DNA of 6,788 nucleotides from Paracoccaceae bacterium (GTDB lineage Bacteria; Pseudomonadota; Alphaproteobacteria; Rhodobacterales; Rhodobacteraceae): contig CABZJG010000100.1 of NCBI GenBank assembly GCA_902525995.1, positions 1 to 6,788 of the forward strand, given 5' to 3'. The notes under the pieces were generated by a model. That model was not told the DNA's origin. It did no database searches and saw nothing but the letters and a program-made list of their open reading frames with translations. The position numbers were made by a program, and so were the translations under genes. Positions 1 through 6,788 of the stretch are shown one piece after another; position 1 is the stretch's first letter, and every line of letters begins with the position of its first letter.

Positions 1-75
1 TGGCTCTGAAATTGGGGGCTAGACAACACTGACCCGGTCGAAGAGTGGGAGAACTGGGTGTTGCCTTTCGTGTAA

Positions 76-516
76 AATCAGGTTTTTGACAAACTATACA
101 AGGAGAACCCCGCGATTCATGGACACATGGTGCGCGGGGACGGATGCAACAAGCACTACCACGTAAGCCTCGTGCGGAAAGCAGCGTGGCGCAGCGCAGA
201 AAAGATGCGCGACTACTTTAAGAACTGCAGCGATACAGTGGTGCGCTGGAGAGAACGCGGACCCGTGTGCCTAGAGCCTGAAACCAATCCGAGCAAGCCC
301 GGTTTCGTCGGTGAAAAGAAAGCACTGCGCAACGAACTGACGAGTCCACACGGCGTGTACCTGTACAAGACACGGCAAGATGTCGTGGACTACTTTGCTC
401 CCAATTTTCACCCGCCTTACAACACGCCTGAGAAGAAGGCCATCATTGAGAAATGGGTGTTGAATGTGGATGTCGCTCAGTATACGCTTTTGGATACTGC
501 TGTGCAGGAAGTTTAA
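76..516 (+). pseudogene. Unrecognised partial or broken ORF
   Basis: I do not recognise this protein. The frame is open from 76 to the TAA at 514-516; the first ATG is at 127 and gives 129 residues, with no Shine-Dalgarno at useful distance. The codons before that ATG (NQVFDKLYKENPAIHGH) look as protein-like as those after it. So does the stretch before the in-frame TAA at 73 (from about 22: DNTDPVEEWENWVLPFV), with another in-frame TGA at 7. This suggests the 3' end of a longer gene with an internal stop, rather than a small gene starting at 127. The product is soluble-looking, rich in charged and aromatic residues, with no membrane segment or signal peptide. It ends about 30 bases before the likely end of the neighbouring IS6 element. 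An intact small gene from 127 remains possible. Confidence 0.4.
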
Positions 517-545
517 AAACACGAAGCCAACACCGATTCCACCCA

Positions 546-1335
546 GCTTGTTGCACGGATGTGTCACGACGGCATTGCCAAGTTATTTGTACATGGCCGA
601 ATGCAGCCTGATCCAAGCCCATCATGCGATCATTTCACTGGTATAGTCGGCCCAGAGGCTGAAAGCATCCGCCCTTGCATGACGATATGAGTTGGCGGTG
701 AGACGATGGCGGCGAGGTTTGAAGATGTTGTTGATCTGGTCATGAGTTGCAAGGAAACGCTGCGCCTGTCTGGGTGACTTGAAGCGGCCCATGATTTTCT
801 CTCGTCGTCGCGTCGGCCTATGGCTGCCTTCTATTCGATTGTTAAGACCCTTATGGGCCCGATGATCAGCATCTGCCGCTTGGCGCGCAATCGGTTTGAT
901 GTAGCTGCGCAATTTGTCAGTGATGACAACCCTTGGGTGGCCAAATTGAGCAATTAGCCTTGCCAAAAAGCGCTTTGCAGCTTTGGCATTGCGCCGTGTT
1001 TGCACTAGAATATCTAGTGTGTCGCCGTTAGCGTCCACTGCGCGCCATAGCTAATGCTTCACCCCATTGATCGCGATCACAACCTCATCCAAGTGCCATT
1101 TGTCGTTTGGTCGTGGCCGGTCCTCCCGGCGAATACAGTTCGCGAAATGCCTGCAAAATCGGTTTACCCAAAGGCGGATGGCTTCGTGGCTTACGATAAT
1201 GCCCCGTTCCGCTAGCAAACCTTCAACATCCGCTGTACTCAGAGCGAAACGATGATACGCCCAAACAGCATAGGCAACCACCTCACGAGGAAAACGAAAA
1301 CCTTTCAGGCGAGGCATGGACGATGGAATCTGCAT
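546..1335 (-). mobile_element. IS6-family insertion sequence, decayed
   Basis: The element is defined by the leftward transposase at 622-1317. Just beyond the transposase 3' end, at about 546-558, the plus strand reads GCTTGTTGCACGG. This resembles the GGCTTTGTTGCA-type terminal repeats of IS6 elements with one base missing. No matching inverted copy is visible between the transposase start and about 1430, so the end near 1335 is only a minimum extent. The element has probably lost that end through deletion or rearrangement into the neighbouring gene relic. No target duplication can be assigned. Confidence 0.55.
622..1317 (-). pseudogene. IS6-family transposase, amber-interrupted
   Basis: This DDE transposase would catalyse replicative cointegrate transposition of its IS6 element. 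Translation from the ATG at 1317 starts MPRLKGFRFPREVVAYAVWA and gives about 231 codons, the usual family size; an ATG at 1335 would add six residues. It has an N-terminal helix-turn-helix-like part (residues about 25-60), then the catalytic core: Asp77 in WHLDEV, Asp134 in VITDKLRSY and Glu163 in NNRIEGSH followed by RRRE. All three acidic residues are present. Codon 89 is TAG (plus positions 1051-1053) inside GVKH-stop-LWRAVD, where relatives carry an aromatic residue; TGG to TAG is the simplest change. The reading frame is the same on both sides, so this is one gene with a nonsense codon. A GTG at 1038 could restart only the C-terminal half, without Asp77. It is therefore probably inactive unless the amber is suppressed. 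Confidence 0.85.
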
Positions 1336-1908
1336 GCGTCACGTATATATCAGGCGGATAGCTCAAACTGGGGAGTTTTACTTCGGCAATTTTGGGGAAT
1401 ATTCATTCGGTACTGACACCTGGAGCGAGCTTGTGTCCCAAGGCGAGATGCATCCCATTACACGGGCGGCTTATGGGTTTTCTCTTTGGGGATTATCTGA
1501 CACGCATGCCACACGCCCGGCCTCTGCCCTTGAAGCTGCGGTAATTGCAGCGCGGCTTGCGTGTCGGGACTGCGCAGGCGGGGCTGTGTTTTTACCGCTG
1601 GCCATGGGCGGGGCAGGGGCACTGCGCAGCGCTGGCACCCCCATGGATCGGCTTGCCCAGTTTTATTCGGGTGCGCTCAAATCGGTCTCTTTTGCGCTGT
1701 ATCATCTGGAGCGCATTACAAAATGGCAAGAGCGCGCTGAAAAGTTCAGCGCAACAAAATCAGGCAAGACACCGCGCCAGTTGATAGAACTCTTTGCGGC
1801 CTGGCCCACTCTGTCTGCTCCCATAGCCCAAAGCCAGTTCTCGTCTTCTGCGCCCAGCATCAGATGACAGGGCAGACAAGATATAGATTTTGGACTGCGG
1901 ATGTATGA
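1316..1908 (+). pseudogene. HTH/DUF1612-like plasmid protein relic
   Basis: The open frame 1316-1867 begins inside the IS6 transposase region; protein-like sequence starts near 1415 (DTWSELVSQGEMHPITRAA). It continues with an Ala-rich helical stretch (ALEAAVIAARLACRD), GGAGALRSAG, and a helix ending in a Ser-Gly-Lys-Thr-Pro segment. This order resembles the C-terminal half of alphaproteobacterial, often plasmid-borne proteins of the DUF1612/DUF1403 kind with a terminal helix-turn-helix; their function is unknown to me. The frame ends at TGA 1865-1867. In another frame at 1864-1908 the sequence reads MTGQTRYRFWTADV-stop, which looks like the family's usual C-terminus (TGxxRYRxW). The end is thus frameshifted and most of the helix-turn-helix appears deleted. 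The N-terminal half is missing at the IS6 side. Family naming is from memory and uncertain; the broken-gene reading is firmer. Confidence 0.5.
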
Positions 1909-1935
1909 GAGGGCGGGAGCTGACTTTCGTTGCAC

Positions 1936-1964
1936 TTGCAGCTTCAAAGGCGCGTTGATATACA
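1936..1964 (+). promoter_or_regulatory. Candidate promoter of the SIR2 gene
   Basis: TTGCAG at 1936-1941 and TATACA at 1959-1964 are separated by 17 bases, a reasonable sigma-70-like arrangement about 30 bases before the TTG start at 1995. An overlapping TACAAT at 1961-1966 is an alternative -10. No operator repeat is evident. The assignment rests on sequence likeness and position only. Confidence 0.35.
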
Positions 1965-1994
1965 ATCTAGAGAAGAAATGAGTGGGGTTAACTA

Positions 1995-3782
1995 TTGCAG
2001 TTCATTAACGGCGGTCCTGACATACCCGATGAACTACTCGTAGCGTTGGATGAAGGGCGTGTAGTATTTTTCTGCGGTGCAGGTGTCTCCCGCGCGAAGG
2101 CAAATTTGCCAGATTTTTTCAGTCTGGCAGGCGAAGTCCTGAAAAAGCTCCACGTTCCCAACGACGACTCAGCCGCCAAAATTCTGGACCTAGCATGCGA
2201 GCTGGAGGCACAAACGGGTGTGCCTGACCTGATTTCAGCCGACCGTGTTTTTGGCCTCCTTGAGGGTGACTTTTGTAAAAGCAAAATTGAGCGCGCAGTT
2301 GCCCAAGCGTTGAATCCTAAGGAGAGTGTAGACCTTTGCGCACATAATCTTCTATTAGACCTTGCCACCACCAAGGAAGGTGTCACGAAGCTGGTCACGA
2401 CCAACTTTGACCGATTGTTTGACGATTGCGGGCGAGGATTGAAGACGTGGCAACCCCCAAGACTACCCGACCTGGCAAGACCGGGAGACTTGAACGGGAT
2501 CGTCTATCTGCATGGCCGTGCGACAGAAGGCTACGATGGGTCTGAGGGTGATGGGTTCGTTTTGTCCAGAGCTGAATTCGGGCGCGCCTATCTTGCAGAA
2601 GGTTGGGCAACCCGCTTTTTCAAGGATATGATCGACCGCTACTCTGTGGTGTTTGTCGGCTACAAGGCGAACGATCCGCCGGTACAATACCTGCTTGAAG
2701 CCCTCAGAAATTCAAACGGTCGGCTGGACGAGGTTTACACTTTTCAAGCTGGCGATACGGACAACGCAACCTCGCACCGGGCGCACAAGGGTGAAACAAT
2801 AATCCCCTACGACAGCAAAGATGGTCACGCAGCGCTATGGAACACCCTAAAGGAATGGGCGGAACGCGCCAAAGACCCAGAAGGTTGGCAGGCAAAGACC
2901 GTAGAAATGGCCCTGCGCGGTCCCGAAACCCTTTTGCCTTTCGAACGCGAACAAGTCACGCATTTGGTATCCACCAAGGAAGGCGCACGCAGCTTCCTTA
3001 AAAGCGACACGCCTGCACCAGCCACGTGGCTTTGTGTCTTTGATAGCTCAATTCGCTATTCAGGGCCGGACATCGTCCGATCCGGCGAAGACGAAGGAAA
3101 AGTAATTGATCCATTTTCCTTCTACGGGTTGGCGAGTGACCCCACTCCAACTCCGATAAGCCCGGAAGACTTCCACCCGAAACGCGAGACCCCAACGACT
3201 GCGTGGGACGCGTTTGCGCTCAACCGTCGAGACCGACTAGAACTGCGGGACGAACACCTAACACAAATGCGCGGCGGCCAGTCTCTCTACGCGGCCCAAC
3301 TGCCAGATAGGATTGGCATCCTAGGGCATTGGGTTGGTAAGGTCGCCAATCAAAATGCTGCTGTATGGTGGGGCGCACGGCAGAGCGGCTTGCATGGCGG
3401 CATTCAGCAACAGATTCGAAGGAACTTGGAAAAGGCCGACGCTGTTTGCGCGCCATACATCCTCCAAGCTTGGCATTATCTTTTCGAGCACTGGCGAGCC
3501 GGAACCGATGCAGACCGCCTTGATTGGTACCGCTTTGCGGATGAAATCGAAGTTGTGGACTGGAACAGTACAACAGTTCGAAAGTACGAGAAGCTTTCGC
3601 GGCCACGTTTGACGGCTGGATACAACTATTTCCGCTCTACAGTGGCACCACAGGCCGATGATGAAACGAGTCTAGGCGATTTGATCCTTCTGGATTTGGT
3701 CTACACAGAAGACAGCCCCGAAATCCCCATTCCAGACAAATGGTTGGCCGAATCTGGATATTGGAATTCAGCTAGAGACTGA
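1995..3782 (+). CDS. SIR2-domain defence protein, N-terminal part
   Basis: The first ~240 residues form a SIR2 (SIR2_2-type) NAD-binding domain. Visible motifs are FFCGAGVS (25-32, Rossmann/NAD loop), TTNFD (135-139), YLHG (171-174) and VGYKANDPP (221-229). Asn137 and His173 match the residues needed for NAD hydrolysis in bacterial defence sirtuins, so NADase activity is likely. Such proteins typically sense phage infection through a long C-terminal region and stop phage spread by depleting NAD. Residues ~290-595 are alpha-helical-looking without a family I can name. There is no signal peptide or membrane segment, so it is presumably cytoplasmic. The TTG at 1995 is the first start after an in-frame TAA at 1989, with a weak GGGG at 1984-1987. 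The frame ends SGYWNSARD-stop, and the next frame appears to continue the same protein after a +1 shift. The SIR2 call is strong; the exact defence family is inferred. Confidence 0.85.
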   Translation: MQFINGGPDIPDELLVALDEGRVVFFCGAGVSRAKANLPDFFSLAGEVLKKLHVPNDDSAAKILDLACELEAQTGVPDLISADRVFGLLEGDFCKSKIERAVAQALNPKESVDLCAHNLLLDLATTKEGVTKLVTTNFDRLFDDCGRGLKTWQPPRLPDLARPGDLNGIVYLHGRATEGYDGSEGDGFVLSRAEFGRAYLAEGWATRFFKDMIDRYSVVFVGYKANDPPVQYLLEALRNSNGRLDEVYTFQAGDTDNATSHRAHKGETIIPYDSKDGHAALWNTLKEWAERAKDPEGWQAKTVEMALRGPETLLPFEREQVTHLVSTKEGARSFLKSDTPAPATWLCVFDSSIRYSGPDIVRSGEDEGKVIDPFSFYGLASDPTPTPISPEDFHPKRETPTTAWDAFALNRRDRLELRDEHLTQMRGGQSLYAAQLPDRIGILGHWVGKVANQNAAVWWGARQSGLHGGIQQQIRRNLEKADAVCAPYILQAWHYLFEHWRAGTDADRLDWYRFADEIEVVDWNSTTVRKYEKLSRPRLTAGYNYFRSTVAPQADDETSLGDLILLDLVYTEDSPEIPIPDKWLAESGYWNSARD

Positions 3783-3798
3783 GCGAGGGCATTACAGA
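3766..3798 (+). other. +1 frameshift junction in SIR2 gene
   Basis: The upstream frame ends at TGA 3780-3782. The +1 frame is open from 3685 and reads LETERGHYRLLDIPP from 3772 across the junction into the second reading frame. Reading SGYWNS and skipping one base gives a smooth continuation. There is no homopolymer or obvious slippery codon here (bases AATTCAGCTAGAGACTGAG). GAGGG at 3785-3789, nine bases before the TTG at 3799, could instead allow reinitiation. Confidence 0.6.
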
Positions 3799-5814
3799 TT
3801 GCTGGACATACCGCCAGTCATTCCTTCGGACGATCCCGACATAAGCGACTATGAACGCAACAAAGGGTTTACTGGTGCAGTTTTGTCCTACGCCACCCTG
3901 TTCGAGCGACTTGTGGAGCTCGACGTTGAGAAAGCACGGAGGGAAGCCGCGAGTTGGCCAAAAGACGACGATAACGTGTTTGCCCGGTTGCGGATATGGG
4001 CAGGCCGGTTCAAAACGCTTGTTCCCGACGAAAATTTCAATGAGTTCTTTGAATTGGTTAGCCGGGATGCGTTTTGGAACATCTGGCATCAACGCGACCT
4101 GTTGCTTACTTTGCAAGAGCGCTGGCCAGCATTGCCAATGCCCGCAACAAGACGGATCGAAGCGCGTATTCTAGAAGGCCGGGAACGTTGGGAAAACGAA
4201 GCGGAGCACGAATTCGTGCAGCGGAGCGCTTGGAGCATTGCCGAACGGCTTTATTGGCTTTGTTTTAAGGGGTGCAATCTGAATGTCAATTATGACGAAG
4301 AAATAAAACGGCTTCAACACGCTGCGCCTGATTGGTCGCCAGAACATGCCGAAAATGCCGACCGGTCATGGGAAAGCCGTAGTGGAACGGTACGTACCGA
4401 AACAGAGCATAGCGGCCTTCTGTCTGAGCCACTGTCAAAAGTACTCGCAAAAGCACGGGAAATCGGTGGACGAACCGGACTTCCACTCGTTGACTACGAT
4501 CCATTCGCAGGCTTGTGCGCGAGCCACCCTGTCATGGCGCTTTCTGCCTTGCGGCTGGAAGCCAAGCACGGCGAGTACCCGGAATGGGCTTGGCGGCGTT
4601 TTCTGCACTCTAAGAACCGAAAAAACGACAATGGCCGCTTAAAGAATTTCATAGCCAAACTTGTCATTTCGGCGGACGACAAAGCCTTGAAGGGCATTGT
4701 ATACCCTGTGTCCGAGTGGTTTCTTTCAACTACAGAAAAGCTGCCCGACGAATGCGTTCCAATCTTTGAGCGGCTGGCTACGCGCCTACTCGGCTTCCTG
4801 ACCGACAATCCAGATGCGGGTGGCTCTGGCGTTGTTCGCGGCAATCGTGATCCAGATTGGGCGACAGAAGCCCTAAATTCGCCTGTAGGCAAAATTGCCC
4901 AAGCATTGTATCACGATCCGCGCCAACAAAACCTTGAAGAAAACCAAGGGCTTCCCGCTGAATGGCGTGCAATGGTTGAGGGTGCGTTGGCGTTGCCTGG
5001 GGATAATGGCCGCTTCGCCCTAGTCTTTTGTAGCTACAAGTTGAACTGGTTCCACTACGTCGATTCCAAATGGACGCAAGAAAAGCTTCTTTCTGTCCTG
5101 CGAACAAACAACGCTGAAACGTTGGAGGCTTGGTGGACCGGCTATCTTTGGGATGCGCGAAAACTTCCAAGCTTTGACCTGTTTCAAGCCTTAAAGCCAG
5201 ACTTGCTGATGAAAGCTTCTGGGCAGACCTACGAGGAACAGAGCAACCGTGACAAGCTAGCTGGACTGGTGCTGGCAAGCTGGGGTCGTCCTGATCCAAA
5301 GACGGGCGCGGAACGCATTTCTGACGACGAATTACGCAAGGTTTTATTAGACGCGGGGGATCTTTTTCGGTCTAGCGTGTTGTGGCAGCTTGAGCGGTGG
5401 AGCAAAGAGGACGGCGAGAGTGGAGAGTTTTGGAAGCCTCTCCGAGAACGTTTGCTGCGCCAAGTCTGGCCCATTCAAAAAGCGGCCCGGACCCCCCACA
5501 ATTCGGCTCGCCTGATCGAACTTGCGTTCTCCGATGAAGATAGCTTTATCGCTATTTCAGACGCGATATTGCCTCTGATAAGCAAGATCGAACGCGACCA
5601 CATCATCCTGCCTTGCATTCGACGCGGCGAGGGGAACATCGTCGATAAGAATCCGGAGCGCGTACTTGAAATCCTACACTTGGCCCTTCCTGAAAACGCG
5701 AACAGTTGGCCCTACGAGATAGACGCAACTCTGAACCGTATTGCTATTGCAGACCCATCGCTTGGAGTGGACTCTAGATTGATAGAGTTGAATAGGCGCT
5801 GGAATTCAAGGTGA
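3799..5814 (+). CDS. SIR2-DUF4020-like protein, C-terminal part
   Basis: This 671-residue frame is best read as the continuation of the upstream SIR2 protein; the two parts total about 1,270 codons, a usual size for large SIR2-DUF4020 proteins. It is rich in Trp, Leu and charged helices throughout, consistent with the helical repeat or sensor region of such proteins. The last ~170 residues (from about FRSSVLWQLERW to the end) resemble DUF4020, a domain known at the C-terminus of SIR2 proteins; this is family recognition from memory. No ATPase, nuclease or membrane motif is visible. The start is uncertain: TTG at 3799 follows the upstream stop by 16 bases and has GAGGG nine bases before it. 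However, the frame has no ATG until about residue 113, and protein-like sequence continues upstream of 3799 (ETERGHYR). It may therefore be a frameshifted half rather than a separate gene. As a separate protein it would be a translationally coupled partner of the NADase. Confidence 0.75.
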   Translation: MLDIPPVIPSDDPDISDYERNKGFTGAVLSYATLFERLVELDVEKARREAASWPKDDDNVFARLRIWAGRFKTLVPDENFNEFFELVSRDAFWNIWHQRDLLLTLQERWPALPMPATRRIEARILEGRERWENEAEHEFVQRSAWSIAERLYWLCFKGCNLNVNYDEEIKRLQHAAPDWSPEHAENADRSWESRSGTVRTETEHSGLLSEPLSKVLAKAREIGGRTGLPLVDYDPFAGLCASHPVMALSALRLEAKHGEYPEWAWRRFLHSKNRKNDNGRLKNFIAKLVISADDKALKGIVYPVSEWFLSTTEKLPDECVPIFERLATRLLGFLTDNPDAGGSGVVRGNRDPDWATEALNSPVGKIAQALYHDPRQQNLEENQGLPAEWRAMVEGALALPGDNGRFALVFCSYKLNWFHYVDSKWTQEKLLSVLRTNNAETLEAWWTGYLWDARKLPSFDLFQALKPDLLMKASGQTYEEQSNRDKLAGLVLASWGRPDPKTGAERISDDELRKVLLDAGDLFRSSVLWQLERWSKEDGESGEFWKPLRERLLRQVWPIQKAARTPHNSARLIELAFSDEDSFIAISDAILPLISKIERDHIILPCIRRGEGNIVDKNPERVLEILHLALPENANSWPYEIDATLNRIAIADPSLGVDSRLIELNRRWNSR

Positions 5815-6011
5815 TTGCCCGTTGAATGTCAGCATTGGGGTGGCCGCGCTGCAGCATTATCTTGAAACAACGACGGCGGTTTTGGGCTGCAAATTCAAAA
5901 GCGTTTGCCCTGTAGTGTTGCGTTGTATTTAGATATACAGCTTGGAGCTAGTTAGGCCTATTCAGTTGAGTAGCCCGTCGGATTGCATCGCCATCACGAC
6001 TTGTTTGGCGA

Positions 6012-6040
6012 AAAAGTTTCGCGCGTGCGCGGCGCGCGAA
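6012..6040 (-). terminator. Leftward intrinsic-terminator-like hairpin
   Basis: TTCGCGCG (6018-6025) and CGCGCGAA (6033-6040) form a perfect 8-bp GC-rich stem with a 7-base loop. Read on the minus strand, the stem is followed after AC by a TTTTT run (plus-strand AAAAA at 6011-6015), as in a factor-independent terminator. It would stop leftward transcription from the minus-strand remains before it reaches the SIR2 gene. In the plus direction no T run follows. Confidence 0.5.
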
Positions 6041-6056
6041 CTCCCGACCCATTTAC

Positions 6057-6076
6057 ACCGGCAGTGAACGGCCGGT
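6057..6076. repeat. Short inverted repeat
   Basis: ACCGGC (6057-6062) and GCCGGT (6071-6076) form a 6-bp stem around an 8-base loop. No T run follows on either strand, so it is a weak terminator candidate. It could be part of a lost recombination or regulatory site. No role can be assigned. Confidence 0.3.
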
Positions 6077-6138
6077 TTGACAGATCGCAACGCAGCATCT
6101 GACACAGGAAGTCAAAGGCAGATTTGGGCTGGCTGGGT

Positions 6139-6296
6139 CTAAAAAAGCTTGCCGCCAGTGCCCGCCTTGAATGCCTTAATCAGATCAACGTCGGGTTGCT
6201 TTACATAAGGGTACGTAACCCACCACAAGTATTTGGATATTGATCTGAATTTATTGAGCTTTCTTTGATTTCCGATCCCCCGTTTTGAGGTGTGAT
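6139..6296 (-). other. Unrecognised minus-strand ORF tail
   Basis: The frame carrying the Tn3 transposase core stays open past the transposase remains down to TAG at 6139-6141. The last part reads KYLWWVTYPYVKQPDVDLIK and ends GTGGKLF. It is unrelated to Tn3 transposases as far as I can tell. It could be the 3' end of another lost gene fused by deletion, or chance. A terminator-like hairpin lies about 100 bases downstream on the same strand, which mildly favours a real gene end. Confidence 0.25.
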
Positions 6297-6788
6297 TTAT
6301 GCGGCCCTTTTCGGGGGGAGGATTCCGAGGGAGTCTTTGAGCTTTTCTTCTGAGAAATCGTATTCGCCGAGCATGTTGATGTGGGCCTAGGACATGGGTG
6401 AGTGGGTTGATATCTGACGCGGTGTTTTTTTTCAGTTTGATGGTGGTCACCAGTCGCAAAAAGTCATCCCAATTTTCTAAGATCACTGCTTCATTGACGG
6501 TTTTATCTGGACGAATTGCCCAATCATCAGCCCCTTGGTTTTTTGGCTTGAAGGCATAGAGGGTTTGTTTGCCGATCCCCTTGATGCGGGGTGCGAACGA
6601 AAACCCCAGCATGTGGGTCAGGCCAAAGATGGCTTCTGTATATCCATGAGTATCGGTGGAATGGATATCGCTTTTCACTACGTCATTGTGCATCAGGCCG
6701 TCGATGACGTAGGCGCTTTTGCGATCAGCCGCGCTGATCATCGTGGAATGCCATAAGAAGTTTCGTTCATCGACGAAGGGGTTCTGTC
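6297..6788 (-). pseudogene. tnpA: Tn3-family transposase tnpA remnant (partial)
   Basis: This is the 3' part of a Tn3-family TnpA, running off the right edge of the window. From 6786 leftward the frame reads DERNFLWHSTMISAADRKSA, then IDGLMHNDVVKSD and SDIHSTDTHGYTEAIFG, hallmark sequence of the Tn3 DDE catalytic region. It continues through LGFSFAPRIKG and ENWDDFLRLVTTIKL to TASDI (6411). Here homology breaks: in another frame at 6401-6297 the true C-terminus appears, SPMS-stop-AHINMLGEYDF and on to a TAA at 6297-6299. Full-length relatives have roughly 130 or more residues between these parts, including the third catalytic acidic residue, so this copy carries an internal deletion with a frameshift. 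It also carries a TAG at 6387-6389 where Trp is expected (SWAHIN). No 38-bp terminal repeat is visible downstream. It cannot encode an active transposase. Confidence 0.85.

Larger units (their letters stand above)
5815..6138. other. Intergenic stretch without a supported gene
   Basis: No protein-like reading frame is visible on either strand; the longest ATG frame at the left end (5826) is 29 codons with no family likeness. No tRNA, CRISPR repeat or plus-strand terminator for the SIR2 gene is evident. The notable structures are two hairpins at 6012-6076, listed separately. The stretch separates the rightward SIR2 gene from leftward transposon remains, so transcription converges here. Confidence 0.5.

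Noticed and set aside
464..646. Short frames on both strands between the first ORF and the IS6 transposase.
   Set aside because: They straddle the presumed IS boundary, lack ribosome binding sites and resemble no family.
1545..1965. Alternative frames over the DUF1612-like relic, 1545-1784 plus and 1702-1965 minus.
   Set aside because: Only the 1316-1867 frame and its 1864-1908 tail show protein-family character.
1978..2043. A 21-codon ATG reading frame overlapping the SIR2 start, preceded by GAGAAGAA.
   Set aside because: It is out of frame with the SIR2 domain and has no protein likeness. The SIR2 frame has its own TTG at 1995, so a leader-peptide role would be speculation.
3220..3606. 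Long minus-strand frames opposite the SIR2 gene (also 4494-4892 and 4778-5299).
   Set aside because: They lie antisense to well-supported coding sequence and show no domain likeness, so they are shadows.
5848..5855. GCTGCAGC palindrome shortly after the SIR2 reading frame.
   Set aside because: Too short, with no loop and no T run, so it does not make a terminator.
1957..5939. The 8-mer GATATACA occurs at 1957-1964 and 5932-5939, bracketing the SIR2 gene like insertion repeats.
   Set aside because: The flanking bases do not match and an 8-base AT-rich repeat is expected by chance at this distance.

Overview
The window looks like an accessory region, plasmid-borne or island-like, of an alphaproteobacterium, most likely Rhodobacterales. 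The clues are an IS6-family transposase of the type common there (start MPRLKGFRFPREVVAYAVWA), a relic resembling C-terminal parts of plasmid-associated helix-turn-helix/DUF1612-type proteins of that class, and moderately GC-rich coding sequence with TTG starts. These are recognitions from memory, without a database search.

Layout. Positions 1-516 hold an unrecognised, probably broken rightward reading frame. Positions about 546-1317 hold a leftward IS6-family element whose transposase is cut by one in-frame amber codon; only the end beyond the transposase 3' end looks recognisable. Its other side runs straight into a 5'-truncated and 3'-frameshifted rightward gene relic (to 1908). After a short gap with a candidate promoter comes the centrepiece: two rightward reading frames, 1995-3782 and 3799-5814, together about 1,270 codons. 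The first starts with a complete SIR2-type NAD-binding/NADase domain. The second is a long helical protein whose C-terminus resembles the DUF4020 domain that ends large SIR2 proteins. They read best as one SIR2-DUF4020 protein, a probable anti-phage NADase, divided by a +1 frameshift near 3766-3781. Independent translation of the second half is not excluded. Positions 5815-6138 contain no gene I can support, but include a leftward intrinsic-terminator-like hairpin. Positions 6297-6788 carry the leftward 3' part of a Tn3-family transposase, internally deleted, frameshifted and amber-interrupted, running off the right edge.

How it fits together. One large defence-type gene sits among at least three decayed mobile or plasmid genes, the typical setting of a horizontally moved defence gene. 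Most neighbouring genes are decaying, so the split in the SIR2 gene may also be inactivation. It may instead be a recent mutation, a sequencing error, or a real two-polypeptide arrangement.
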